Positions 1-12,057 of a stretch of 64,000 bases of DNA are shown here, piece after piece (positions within the stretch are counted from its first letter, which is position 1; the number at the start of each line of letters is the position of its first letter). Position numbers and translations under genes: made by a program. The notes under the pieces were generated by a model. It did not search any database, had not been told where the DNA came from, and was given only the letters and a program-made list of their open reading frames with translations. Origin of the DNA: an uncultured Draconibacterium sp. (GTDB lineage Bacteria; Bacteroidota; Bacteroidia; Bacteroidales; Prolixibacteraceae); contig NZ_OY776411.1 of NCBI RefSeq assembly GCF_963675585.1, positions 749,001 to 813,000 on the forward strand, written 5' to 3'.

Positions 1-117
1 TTGTACAATTGGAACGGTACTCAAATTTATGTTTCTCAGGGAACCGGAGCATTTGGGCCACCAATGCGGGTGGGCACCATTAGCGAGATTACTCTTTTAA
101 AACTTAAACCCGAATAA
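1..117 (+). CDS. C-terminal end of a metallophosphoesterase (partial)
   Basis: The window opens inside a reading frame that ends with TAA at 115-117. The visible 38 residues contain GTGAFGPPMRVG followed by SEITLLKL. This matches the usual C-terminal end of calcineurin-like phosphoesterases of the YkuE/YaeI kind, where a GxGxxGPPxRxG segment closes the metal-binding core. Only this tail can be seen, so the substrate cannot be inferred. The next gene starts two bases after the stop, which suggests co-transcription. Confidence 0.6.
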   Translation: MYNWNGTQIYVSQGTGAFGPPMRVGTISEITLLKLKPE

Positions 118-118
118 T

Positions 119-784
119 ATGAACGTAATAATTACAGGTGCCACCGGAATGGTTGGGAAAGGTGTTTTACTGGAATGTTTAGATCACCCCTCGGTGGACA
201 ATATTTTGGTTATTGGCAGAAACCGCATTGATGTTGAACATCCCAAATTAAAAGAGCTGATCCATCTCGATTTTACTGACTTTTCAGGAATTAAAGAGCA
301 GCTTACAAATTACGATGCCTGCTTTTTTTGCATGGGGATAAGTTCTGCAGGAATGAAAGAAGACGAATACAAACACATTACCTACGATTACACTTTATCT
401 CTGGCAAAAACATTGGTTTTAAACAATCCGGCAATGACTTTTAACTATGTTTCGGGTGGTGGTACCGATTCTACCGAAAAAGGGAAAGTGATGTGGGCCC
501 GTGTAAAGGGAAAAACTGAAAATGATTTGTTAAAACTGGGTTTTAATCAGGCTTTTATGTTTCGTCCGAATGCCATTATTCCATTGCGCGGAATAAAATC
601 GAAAACAAAACTGTATCAGTTTATGTACGACTATTTTATGTGGATGATAAAATTAATGAAAGTAATATCACCCAACTCAGTTGTGAACACTACTCAATTG
701 GGTATAGCTATGATAAATACCGCTTTAAAAGGGTATAAAAAAAGCATTATTGATCCTGTTGATATTATCGAGCCAAGCAAATAA
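119..784 (+). CDS. NAD(P)-binding epimerase/SDR-like protein
   Basis: A 221-residue protein beginning with a beta strand and the dinucleotide-binding motif GATGMVG at residues 7-13, so it binds NAD(P) in an atypical short-chain dehydrogenase fold. A segment NYVSGGGTDSTEKGKVMWARVKGKTE around residues 109-134 occupies the place of the catalytic Tyr/Ser region, but the classical YxxxK is not clear (the Tyr is followed by VSGG). Related proteins are annotated as epimerases without a known substrate. The gene starts 2 bp after the phosphoesterase fragment, so the two probably share a transcript. Function beyond cofactor binding is not known. Confidence 0.75.
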   Translation: MNVIITGATGMVGKGVLLECLDHPSVDNILVIGRNRIDVEHPKLKELIHLDFTDFSGIKEQLTNYDACFFCMGISSAGMKEDEYKHITYDYTLSLAKTLVLNNPAMTFNYVSGGGTDSTEKGKVMWARVKGKTENDLLKLGFNQAFMFRPNAIIPLRGIKSKTKLYQFMYDYFMWMIKLMKVISPNSVVNTTQLGIAMINTALKGYKKSIIDPVDIIEPSK

Positions 785-1024
785 TATTTAATACATAATC
801 GCGGCACACCAAACACTCCCGTTTTCACCTTCCTTCAGTAAATATGTGCGATTAGAGGAGTTTGTATCTTACAACAATAAAATTTGTGTATTTGCCATAA
901 CTTGCTTCTGTAAACCTCTCAGAATATTTTTCATAAATTTGTCATTTCAAAATTTCAACTAACCTGAAAAAAGCAAATTTGCGGCAGGTGCAGTTACTCT
1001 GTATTAACATTGAGAAGCAGGAAA

Positions 1025-3265
1025 ATGATAAAAAAGATTTTAGTCGCACTCTATTTAATTACATGCATATTATTTATTGCTTCTGCCAAAGATGTCCCGA
1101 TCATCAATTATTCGGTTGATGCACATGGATGTGCACAAATACAAGTAAACTCGTCATCCAGCAATTATTACATTTTACATTTTCGGCCAAAACTGAACGA
1201 ATCAGTGGAATGGGCTGTCTCGATAAAAAAGGGAGAAGATGGTACAACCACATTAAGTGAAGGATTAAAGGCGTATCCAAAAGAACATTACAGGGTGAGC
1301 CAACATTTAATTTCGGAACCGGATGACATTGATGGCGATGGCCTGAATGATATGGTTGAACTTGCTGATTTAGGTAAGTTGGCACCATTTAACTCTTCCT
1401 CTGCAATTGATATTTTAAACGGAACTGTATGTATCCCAAACAGAGAAGTTTTTGAAGAACTTTCGTACAAAGGCGAGTATGTTTCTATTGATATTCATTT
1501 GAAGGATTTGGAATATGTAAAGTTTTATATCCTGAAAACGGCCCCAAATAAATGGCAGGTATATTTTATGAATACCGTAACAAATCGCTTTCACCTAAGA
1601 TTTGCAAGGGAAGTAAAGCTTAAAAACACCAGGCGCGGAGAAGTTATGCGCGGAGAAATTGTTTATCACCCAATGATACTTTCGCCCAACGGAAGACCCG
1701 GACTCTATCGTTTTGAATTTGAACCTAACGATTCCTATTCTTTTGATGAGATAGAAAAGGCAAATGAAATACTTGTTCGGAATATGCCTTTTCTCAAAAA
1801 CAACTGGGTATATTATCCGATGCACAGTGCAGCCAAACACAAATACGTAGCAGAAAAAGCACTTTATAACAATTCCCGTGTTACTGTTCTTTTACCATTC
1901 GACATTGAGCCGCAAACCGATTATTTGCCATTAAATAAGGCGGAAGGATATGGATTATTAAAAACAATAAATTCGAATGAAAGACCAAATGCAAGAGACA
2001 TTGTTATTTACAACACGCTGCCAAACGAAATGCCTCGTGTAGGAGGAATCATAACAACCGTTCCGCAAACGCCACTGTCACATGTAAACTTACGTGCTAT
2101 TCAGGACAAAGTACCCAATGCATACATAGGGAAAGCGACTTCAAATCAGAAGATTAAAAGTTTAATGGGAAAATACGTTTATTACAGTGTAAATGAAAAG
2201 GGCTATGAAATACGGGAAGCAAGCCAGGCTGAAGTTGAACGCCATTACAACAAACTTCGCCCCACAGAAACGCAATATCCAATCCGAAATTTATCGGTTA
2301 AAAAGATTAAATCCTTAAAAAATATCGGTTTCGAAAATTCGTCAGGTTTCGGTGTAAAAGCAGCTAACTTATCTACCATGCTCAAATTTGATTTCCCTGA
2401 AGGCACAACTCCAAACGGTTTTGCAATCCCTTTCCATTTTTATGACGAGTTTATGAAATTCAATAACTTTTATACCGATCTGGAAAAAATGCTCGCCGAC
2501 ACTTCGTTTTTAAACAATTACGATGTTCAGGAAAAAATGCTCGCCGCTTTTCGGGATACGATAAAAAACGCTCCAATGCCAAAATGGATGATGAAAGCAC
2601 TGGACAAAATGCACAAATCATTTGCTCCGGGTACATCAGTTCGTTGCAGATCGAGTACCAACAACGAAGATCTGCCCGGATTTAGCGGTGCTGGCTTGTA
2701 TACTTCAAAAACACAAAAACCAGAAGAAGGACATATTTCAAAATCGGTTAAACAAGTGTATGCGAGCTTATGGAATTTCAGGGCTTTCGACGAAAGACAA
2801 TTTTTTCGAATCGACCATTTTTCGGTGGCAATGGGAGTAGTATGTCATCCGAATTACACCAACGAAAAAGCGAATGGTGTGGCAGTTTCCAACGATCCGA
2901 TTTACCGAACGCAAGGCACCTATTATTTAAATACACAAATTGGCGAGGATCTTGTTACAAATCCGGAAATGTTGTCTGTTCCTGAAGAGATTCTTTTAAA
3001 CTCTGATTACAACGACAACCGTGGCTACTCCATTGTTCAAACTTCGAACCTGAATGAGAACGGCGATAAAATACTTAGTGACAAACACCTGGATGAGCTA
3101 AGAAAGCACCTGACCACGATTCAAAACAATTTCAAGAAATTATACAAGGCATCAAACAAAGGTAATTTTGCAATGGAGATTGAATATAAAATTACGAGCG
3201 ACGACAAACTGGTAATTAAACAGGCAAGGCCGTGGGTGGGAGATACAATGGAAGTGCCGGAATAA
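1025..3265 (+). CDS. Secreted PEP/pyruvate dikinase-like protein with phosphohistidine and ATP-binding domains
   Basis: A 746-residue protein. ATG 1025 is preferred over an upstream TTG because it gives a clean signal peptide (MIKKILVALYLITCILFIASA). An acidic loop with DIDGDGLND near residue 105 looks like a calcium-binding loop. A swivelling phosphohistidine domain is seen as GGIITTVPQTPLSHVNLRA with His at residue 353. It is followed by a PPDK/PEP-synthase-type ATP-binding domain (RCRSSTNNEDLPGFSGAGLY near 540) and a C-terminal QARPW segment. The domain order, His domain before ATP domain with no PEP-binding barrel, is that of glucan water dikinases rather than PPDK. What it phosphorylates, and whether ATP is available where it is exported, are unknown. 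It converges on the next gene with 14 bp between. Confidence 0.7.
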   Translation: MIKKILVALYLITCILFIASAKDVPIINYSVDAHGCAQIQVNSSSSNYYILHFRPKLNESVEWAVSIKKGEDGTTTLSEGLKAYPKEHYRVSQHLISEPDDIDGDGLNDMVELADLGKLAPFNSSSAIDILNGTVCIPNREVFEELSYKGEYVSIDIHLKDLEYVKFYILKTAPNKWQVYFMNTVTNRFHLRFAREVKLKNTRRGEVMRGEIVYHPMILSPNGRPGLYRFEFEPNDSYSFDEIEKANEILVRNMPFLKNNWVYYPMHSAAKHKYVAEKALYNNSRVTVLLPFDIEPQTDYLPLNKAEGYGLLKTINSNERPNARDIVIYNTLPNEMPRVGGIITTVPQTPLSHVNLRAIQDKVPNAYIGKATSNQKIKSLMGKYVYYSVNEKGYEIREASQAEVERHYNKLRPTETQYPIRNLSVKKIKSLKNIGFENSSGFGVKAANLSTMLKFDFPEGTTPNGFAIPFHFYDEFMKFNNFYTDLEKMLADTSFLNNYDVQEKMLAAFRDTIKNAPMPKWMMKALDKMHKSFAPGTSVRCRSSTNNEDLPGFSGAGLYTSKTQKPEEGHISKSVKQVYASLWNFRAFDERQFFRIDHFSVAMGVVCHPNYTNEKANGVAVSNDPIYRTQGTYYLNTQIGEDLVTNPEMLSVPEEILLNSDYNDNRGYSIVQTSNLNENGDKILSDKHLDELRKHLTTIQNNFKKLYKASNKGNFAMEIEYKITSDDKLVIKQARPWVGDTMEVPE

Positions 3266-3279
3266 ATCAGGAAGCAAGT

Positions 3280-4797
3280 TTATCCGTACCACTCCCGATT
3301 TCGTCCCTGCAAATTTGTAAGCGTATCAATGGTGATGTTTACATCGTTTACCACCTGAAAATCAAACATCCCCACACAAATAAAATCGGCTCCATTTTTA
3401 AAGGCCCAGTTAAAACCATCTTCGGGAGTAATTGCACCGGCAGCCAGCACTTTAAATCCCATAACAGGTACCTTCGCTCGTTCCACAAATTCAACCGTTT
3501 TTTCGGGGTACAAACAAAACAGGTTATCATGGAACCGGTTGTGATCCGCATATTTTTTCCCGTCAACTTCAAAAGGAACACGATTTTCGCGCGGGTGTGC
3601 CGACCAGTAATTGTCGTGGTGCATGGTTTTCATGTAATAATCCGGAATAATACCAACTTCTTCGCAGGCAATTAAAGAATCGACAGTATGCGAAGCCAGT
3701 CCGGCGGTGTAACCCTGACTACGAATGTGATCCAACATTTTCTCAATGATGTCCAATTTATTATCGCGCACCAGCCAGTCGCAATGATTTCCTTGTATCT
3801 GGATTATATCAACCCCAAAATCAATGGCTTTATTAATGTTTACAAAGTAATCTTTGTTTTCCATGTCGGGGTGCACCTGTGTAATTACCTTGATCTTACT
3901 TCCGGTTAGTTTCTTGTACTTCTGCATGGTTTCGTTGGTTGGGAAACCAATATTTATGGTATTTATCCCTGCCTGTTCAGCCAGCATCAGAGTTTCAAAA
4001 ATCTTTTTCTCGGTATTGTATGCTCTAAACAACGAGGGAACATATTGCAGGTCGCGCGAGTGTGCCCAACCACCGATTAAGTTTCCTCCGGCCACCAAAC
4101 GACTGATCTCGTGATTCCCGATTTTCCCTTTTGGCAACTCGCCTTTTAACTCTTTCAGACTTGCACCTCCAACTTTTATGGTCGCTCCTGAAAGGGTATC
4201 AACACCAAATTTTTGAGTTTCGCGCAAAGCACCAAAACCCAAAATCCCCAATGCTGGAATGGCTGCCATATTTTTTATGGCATCGCGTCTTGAATTGCCC
4301 GGATCTCCAATCTCTGTTATCGGTTCGTTCTCTTTTTTCTTCCTTGAAAAAATGGACAAAGCGTAAAGTCCCCATCCCTTTTCTTTCAGAAAAAGAAGAA
4401 GAGCAAGGGCCAGCGCTTCAATCATATTTTTGTTTACAATGTACAAACTGCCCTCGGTACTTGCCATTAACGAAGCACCAAAAGGCGGATGAGCAAAATA
4501 GTACAAAACCAGCAATACAATTCCTGAAAGTGAAGAAATACGAATGGCCAACCCCAAAAAAAGGGCAAGACCAATGAGAATTAAGGCTGCAATGTTTAAT
4601 GGATCAACAACACTCATTATACTTTCGGAGCCTCCCATCAATTGGTAAAAACCCGAGAACGGCCCGGTAGAACTCGATAAATAACCTGCAGCACTCCAGT
4701 TTGTGGCTAAAAGTTTTGATAGTCCTTCGTATAAAAAATGCCAGCCAATGGCAACTCTAAAAACGGTAATAAAAAGCTTTTTCCAGTTCATACGCAT
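3280..4797 (-). CDS. DoxX-type membrane domain fused to a TIM-barrel aldo/keto-reductase-like domain
   Basis: A 505-residue protein in two parts. Residues 1-150 have about four hydrophobic segments and open with FRVAIGWHFLYEGLSKL, typical of DoxX/TQO small-subunit membrane proteins. A basic linker leads to NSRRDAIKNMAAIPALGILGFGAL (Arg pair at 170-171), which resembles an internal Tat-type signal. Residues 200-505 look like a TIM-barrel protein with GGNLIGGWAHSRDL and a repeated beta/alpha pattern, as in secreted Bacteroidota aldo/keto-reductase-like proteins. The C-terminal domain is probably held on the periplasmic face. An alternative start is Met3. The enzymatic reaction is unknown, and the classical AKR tetrad is not obvious. 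Confidence 0.65.
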   Translation of the reverse strand: MRMNWKKLFITVFRVAIGWHFLYEGLSKLLATNWSAAGYLSSSTGPFSGFYQLMGGSESIMSVVDPLNIAALILIGLALFLGLAIRISSLSGIVLLVLYYFAHPPFGASLMASTEGSLYIVNKNMIEALALALLLFLKEKGWGLYALSIFSRKKKENEPITEIGDPGNSRRDAIKNMAAIPALGILGFGALRETQKFGVDTLSGATIKVGGASLKELKGELPKGKIGNHEISRLVAGGNLIGGWAHSRDLQYVPSLFRAYNTEKKIFETLMLAEQAGINTINIGFPTNETMQKYKKLTGSKIKVITQVHPDMENKDYFVNINKAIDFGVDIIQIQGNHCDWLVRDNKLDIIEKMLDHIRSQGYTAGLASHTVDSLIACEEVGIIPDYYMKTMHHDNYWSAHPRENRVPFEVDGKKYADHNRFHDNLFCLYPEKTVEFVERAKVPVMGFKVLAAGAITPEDGFNWAFKNGADFICVGMFDFQVVNDVNITIDTLTNLQGRNREWYG

Positions 4798-4940
4798 TCA
4801 GTTAACAACCTTTGATCTAATAAAATAAGTGCTTATCATTTACATTTAAAAGAATTTGCACTAATACATATTTAATCCAAATTAGAAGTCATTTATTTCA
4901 AATTTAAACACCGTTTCTATTAAAATACGCCTGCATTTTC

Positions 4941-4948
4941 TACATTTG
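4941..4948 (+). promoter_or_regulatory. Bacteroidota -7 promoter box (TACATTTG) before cysteate synthase
   Basis: TACATTTG matches the TAnnTTTG box used by the Bacteroidota primary sigma factor. It lies 24 bp before the ATG of the cysteate synthase gene. No convincing -33 TTTG partner is seen, so strength is uncertain. Confidence 0.45.
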
Positions 4949-4972
4949 TCGTTCAATAAAATTTGAGGTACA

Positions 4973-6265
4973 ATGAGCAAAGATTTTTCACCCACAAAAT
5001 ATATTCTAAAATCATTTAAAACTGGTAAGGAATTTCAAGACGCCGGCTGGACTCTGGATGCTCCCGGAGAATCAGCACCAACACTAATCAGGGCGATTTA
5101 CGAAAAAAAACAAATTGATGTAAAAGACGATTCGTGGGGCTTGTACAAATTTGCCGACTGGCTGCCAATTGGAAGAGTTCTGGAAGGTTCGTCGGCTCCG
5201 GTAACTTACAAGAGTGAAGGTTTGGCAAAGGAACTTGGTTTGGAGAATCTTTGGATCACATTTAGTGGATACTGGCCCGAAAAAGGCACCAACATGCAAA
5301 CTGCATCGTTCAAAGAAACCGAAGCTTATTCGGTTTGCGGACGAATGACAGACGACATGAACCAAATTTTAGTGGTTGCTTCTGCAGGAAATACTTCGCG
5401 TGCATTTGCAAAAGTATGCTCAGAAAATAACATTCCACTTTTAATATGTGTACCGGAAGACAACCTAAGCGCACTCTGGTTCGACAAGCCATTAAACGAC
5501 TGTGTAAAATTAATTTGCAGCAAGTCGGGAAGCGACTATTTTGATGCCATTCATTTATCGAATATTGTAGCAGCCATGGATGGTTTTATAGCCGAAGGTG
5601 GTGCAAAAAATGTTGCCCGTCGCGATGGAATGGCAACTACAATGTTGTCGGCAACTACAACAATCGGTCAAATTCCTGATTATTATTTTCAGGCAGTTGG
5701 AAGCGGAACCGGAGCTATTGCAGCCTGGGAGGCCAACCTGCGTTTGATCGAAGACGGTCGTTTTGGTTCAACAAAAATGAAATTAATGGTGTCGCAAAAT
5801 ACACCGTTCACACCCATTCACGATGCATGGAAAGTAGATTCGCGCGCCATGTTACCACTCGACGACCAACTTGCCCGCGAGCAGGTGGAAGAAATTGTGG
5901 CAAAAGTGCTTTCAAATCGCAAACCTCCGTACCCGATTGCCGGCGGATTGTACGATGCAATGAAAGATGCAGGCGGTGCGGTACTTTTAGCAAGCAACGA
6001 TCATGCAGCCGAAGCCGGTAAACTCTTTTTGGAACTGGAAGGAAACGATATTCACCCCGCATCGGCCATTGCTGTGGCAACATTGATTGAGGCTGCCCAA
6101 AATGGCACCGTAAAAAAAGATGACCTGATTATGCTAAACATTACCGGTGGTGGTGAAGAAAAATTCAAAAATGGAAATGAATTGTTCTATCTAAAACCTG
6201 AAATTGTTTTCGATATAAATCCGAACGAAGAAGAAGTTCAGGAAAAAGTTTCGAAACTGTTTTAG
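4973..6265 (+). CDS. Cysteate synthase (PLP-dependent, threonine synthase-like)
   Basis: A 430-residue PLP fold-type II enzyme. The cofactor lysine is likely Lys114 in TASFKETEAY, and the glycine-rich phosphate-binding loop is AVGSGTGAIAA near residues 240-250. It keeps the N-terminal ADWLPI and YWPEKGTNMQTASFKE pattern seen in Bacteroidota cysteate synthases, which replace the phosphate of O-phosphoserine with sulfite to make L-cysteate. In this phylum cysteate feeds capnine-type sulfonolipids. The main alternative is threonine synthase, but SFKE in place of the SFKDR seen in threonine synthases argues against that. It appears monocistronic, with its own -7 box. No cysteate fatty acyltransferase is adjacent. 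Confidence 0.75.
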   Translation: MSKDFSPTKYILKSFKTGKEFQDAGWTLDAPGESAPTLIRAIYEKKQIDVKDDSWGLYKFADWLPIGRVLEGSSAPVTYKSEGLAKELGLENLWITFSGYWPEKGTNMQTASFKETEAYSVCGRMTDDMNQILVVASAGNTSRAFAKVCSENNIPLLICVPEDNLSALWFDKPLNDCVKLICSKSGSDYFDAIHLSNIVAAMDGFIAEGGAKNVARRDGMATTMLSATTTIGQIPDYYFQAVGSGTGAIAAWEANLRLIEDGRFGSTKMKLMVSQNTPFTPIHDAWKVDSRAMLPLDDQLAREQVEEIVAKVLSNRKPPYPIAGGLYDAMKDAGGAVLLASNDHAAEAGKLFLELEGNDIHPASAIAVATLIEAAQNGTVKKDDLIMLNITGGGEEKFKNGNELFYLKPEIVFDINPNEEEVQEKVSKLF

Positions 6266-6419
6266 TCCATTAGCGTATTTTATAAGGATGAAATTTTGCC
6301 CCATAATCAGCCAAAACTTGAGTCTGATTTTCAATACATTGCAAAATTGAGCAAAAATATTATCGTTTGGCATGGGTACAAATCCTAAAAATTTAGTCCC
6401 TATTAATAAATGAATCTAA

Positions 6420-9683
<3,264 letters not shown>

Positions 9684-9705
9684 AAAAACAACAAACCATA
9701 TATTT

Positions 9706-9743
9706 AAAGGCACAGCAATTCGAATGTTGTGCCTTTATTTTTT
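9706..9743 (+). terminator. Rho-independent terminator after the GH2 gene
   Basis: AAAGGCACAGCA pairs with TGTTGTGCCTTT across a short loop and is followed by ATTTTTT. It lies 22 bp after the GH2 stop. Confidence 0.75.
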
Positions 9744-9772
9744 AATTTAGACAAGACTTAAACCATCACAAA

Positions 9773-11293
9773 ATGATCAAACCAATACTAATCCTTCTTT
9801 CAGCTGTACTATTTTTTAGTTGCAGTCCGAAAAATGATAAAGCGTCGGGTGACGATTCTACCCTTCACGTTCAAATAAATCCCGAAATTACCTTTCAAAC
9901 CATCCATAATTTTGGAGCATCCGATGCATGGAGTTGCCAGTATGTGGGCAATTGGCCCGACGAACAAAAAAACAAAGTTGCCGATCTGCTTTTTAGTTTA
10001 GACACAAAACCAGACGGATCGCCCAACGGAATTGGATTAAGTTGCTGGCGGTTTAACATTGGCGGAGGAAGCGCCGACCAGGTAGGTGAAACAAATATAA
10101 ACGACACCTGGCGTCGTTCGGAATGTTTCCTTCAAAAAGATGGCAGCTACAATTGGGGTAAACAAAGTGGGCAACGTTGGTTTTTACAGGCTGCAAAAGA
10201 ACGTGGCACCCAAAGTTTTATTGGTTTTGTTAACAGCCCGCCGATTTGGCTGACAAAAAACGGCAGAGCAAATTCGGATGGTGGAAATTCGGTAAATCTG
10301 CCAAAAGAAAACATTCCAAAATTTAGCCGGTTTTTAATCGATGTAACTCAAAACATTCAGCAAAACGAAGGCATTTTGTTTGACTATCTTTCGCCGGTAA
10401 ACGAACCGCAGTGGGACTGGAAAGACGGGCAGGAAGGATCGCCGTGGACCAACTCTGAAATTGCAGAACTCTGCCGGATTTTGGGAAATGATTTGAAAAC
10501 AGCCGCACTTACAACAAAAATTGAAATTGCCGAAGCCGGGCAGCTGAATCATTTATACGACCGTGGAAATGATGCCCAGCGTGGATTTCAGATTAAAGAT
10601 TTTTTTTCGCCTGAATCGGAAAATTACATTGGCAATGTTCCGAATATGGCGCATAAAATTGCCGGGCACAGTTACTTCACCACAACAAACGACAACGTAT
10701 TAGGCGAAGTACGCAGCAAATTAAAAGCAGAAATTAATTTGATTGATCCAACTCTGGAATTCGGGATGAGTGAATTTTGTGTTCTTGGAGACAACGATGG
10801 TTTTAAAGGCAACAAACGTGATTTGGGCATGGAAACCGCACTTTTTGTTACCAATGTAATTCACTCCGATTTAACAATTGCAAATGCCAGTGCCTGGCAG
10901 TGGTGGATCGCAGTCAGTCCGTATGATTTTAAAGACGGGCTGGTTTATATCGACAAAAGTGAAACCGGAGGAACTATTTACGAATCAAAATTGCTTTGGG
11001 GACTGGGCAATTATTCGCGCTTTGTTCGTCCAGGTGCAAAACGAATATCGGTAGAAACTGAAACATCGCAAGAACTAAAAATTTCGGCTTACAAAAACAC
11101 AAACAGAGAATTGGTTATTGTTTGCATAAACCGAAGCAGACAAGAGCAAAATATATTTTTAAACCTTGCAGAAATTGCCAAACGTTTTGAAACTTCTGAA
11201 AAGAATGATTTAACAAGACTGGAAAATGTAAATCTTAAAAACACAATTGGGTTACCGGAGCAGAGCATCACAACTTTTGTAATTCAGAATTAA
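9773..11293 (+). CDS. Glycoside hydrolase family 30, lipoprotein
   Basis: A 506-residue protein with lipobox LFFSC near residue 17. A TIM barrel follows, starting with the GH30 pattern IHNFGASDAWSCQYVGNW, then a C-terminal beta domain ending in ITTFVI. The acid/base is likely Glu211 in SPVNEPQWDW and the nucleophile Glu334 in FGMSEFCVLGD, both at the family positions. Known GH30 activities include endo-beta-1,6-galactanase, xylanase and glucosylceramidase. The neighbouring beta-galactosidase favours a galactan, which is inference. It lies just after the GH2 terminator, so it probably has its own promoter in the 30-bp gap or depends on readthrough. Confidence 0.85.
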   Translation: MIKPILILLSAVLFFSCSPKNDKASGDDSTLHVQINPEITFQTIHNFGASDAWSCQYVGNWPDEQKNKVADLLFSLDTKPDGSPNGIGLSCWRFNIGGGSADQVGETNINDTWRRSECFLQKDGSYNWGKQSGQRWFLQAAKERGTQSFIGFVNSPPIWLTKNGRANSDGGNSVNLPKENIPKFSRFLIDVTQNIQQNEGILFDYLSPVNEPQWDWKDGQEGSPWTNSEIAELCRILGNDLKTAALTTKIEIAEAGQLNHLYDRGNDAQRGFQIKDFFSPESENYIGNVPNMAHKIAGHSYFTTTNDNVLGEVRSKLKAEINLIDPTLEFGMSEFCVLGDNDGFKGNKRDLGMETALFVTNVIHSDLTIANASAWQWWIAVSPYDFKDGLVYIDKSETGGTIYESKLLWGLGNYSRFVRPGAKRISVETETSQELKISAYKNTNRELVIVCINRSRQEQNIFLNLAEIAKRFETSEKNDLTRLENVNLKNTIGLPEQSITTFVIQN

Positions 11294-11330
11294 TTTATCG
11301 CGACTTCAATTCATTTTTTAATAAATGATA

Positions 11331-11338
11331 TAACTTTG
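11331..11338 (+). promoter_or_regulatory. -7 promoter box (TAACTTTG) before the lycopene cyclase gene
   Basis: TAACTTTG fits TAnnTTTG and lies 17 bp before the ATG, giving a very short leader. It is the only candidate promoter between the GH30 gene and the lycopene cyclase/waaA pair. Confidence 0.45.
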
Positions 11339-11355
11339 CCCGCAAATTCAAAAAA

Positions 11356-12045
11356 ATGGAAATTAAAAATCTAACGTATTTATTGTTGCTGCTTATTTAT
11401 CTGCTAATTCCACTGGTACTGAGCACACAAAAAAAGGTACGTTTTGTATTTCGCCTGAGATACCTTTTGCCGGCCTCCATTTTTGCAGGTGCTATTTTTG
11501 TTATGTGGGACATGCGTTTTACCGAGCTCGGAATCTGGAGCTTCAACCCCGACTACATTACCGGCATTGAACCTCTTAATGTTCCCATAGAAGAATGGCT
11601 TTCCTTTTTAATTCTTCCACTATCATCGGTTTACATTTACGAGTGGTTTAAAATCAGGCTCGAAAACTTTGAACAACCCGGGGTATTTATTATCCTCAGC
11701 TTGGCATTGCTTTCAATTAGCGGAGTGCTGGCCTATTCGTTCCGACAAAATATGTTTACGTTTTTCACCTTCTTTTTAACTGCCATTTATTTGGGGTATA
11801 CTGTATTCCGAAACCGGTTTAAAAAACATTACACAAAATTTTATCTGAGTTACTTTGTAACACTTGTGCCCTTTATTATTGTATCGGGAGTGTTAAATAG
11901 CTTGCCTGTAGTTATTTACAACTCAAACCACATTATGGGAGCCGGATTTTTTGGTGTACCGGTTGAAAAACTTGGATTTCTGTTTCTTCTTCTTTTAATA
12001 AATGTAACCATTTACGAATACTTAAACGAGCGGCAATATTACTAA
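11356..12045 (+). CDS. Lycopene beta-cyclase-type membrane protein (CrtYcd-like)
   Basis: A 229-residue, very hydrophobic protein with six to seven membrane segments. It contains two copies of the heterodimeric lycopene cyclase motif: ELGIWSFNPDYITGIEPLNVPIEEW near residues 56-80, and MGAGFFGVPVEKLGF near 195-209. The PxEE/PxEK motif carries the acidic residue thought to be catalytic. Fused two-repeat versions close the ends of lycopene to beta-ionone rings in carotenoid synthesis. No crtB, crtI or crtZ is nearby, so the pathway must be encoded elsewhere. The gene runs directly into waaA, with 12 bp between. Confidence 0.8.
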   Translation: MEIKNLTYLLLLLIYLLIPLVLSTQKKVRFVFRLRYLLPASIFAGAIFVMWDMRFTELGIWSFNPDYITGIEPLNVPIEEWLSFLILPLSSVYIYEWFKIRLENFEQPGVFIILSLALLSISGVLAYSFRQNMFTFFTFFLTAIYLGYTVFRNRFKKHYTKFYLSYFVTLVPFIIVSGVLNSLPVVIYNSNHIMGAGFFGVPVEKLGFLFLLLLINVTIYEYLNERQYY

Positions 12046-12057
12046 ACCAATTTGCAA

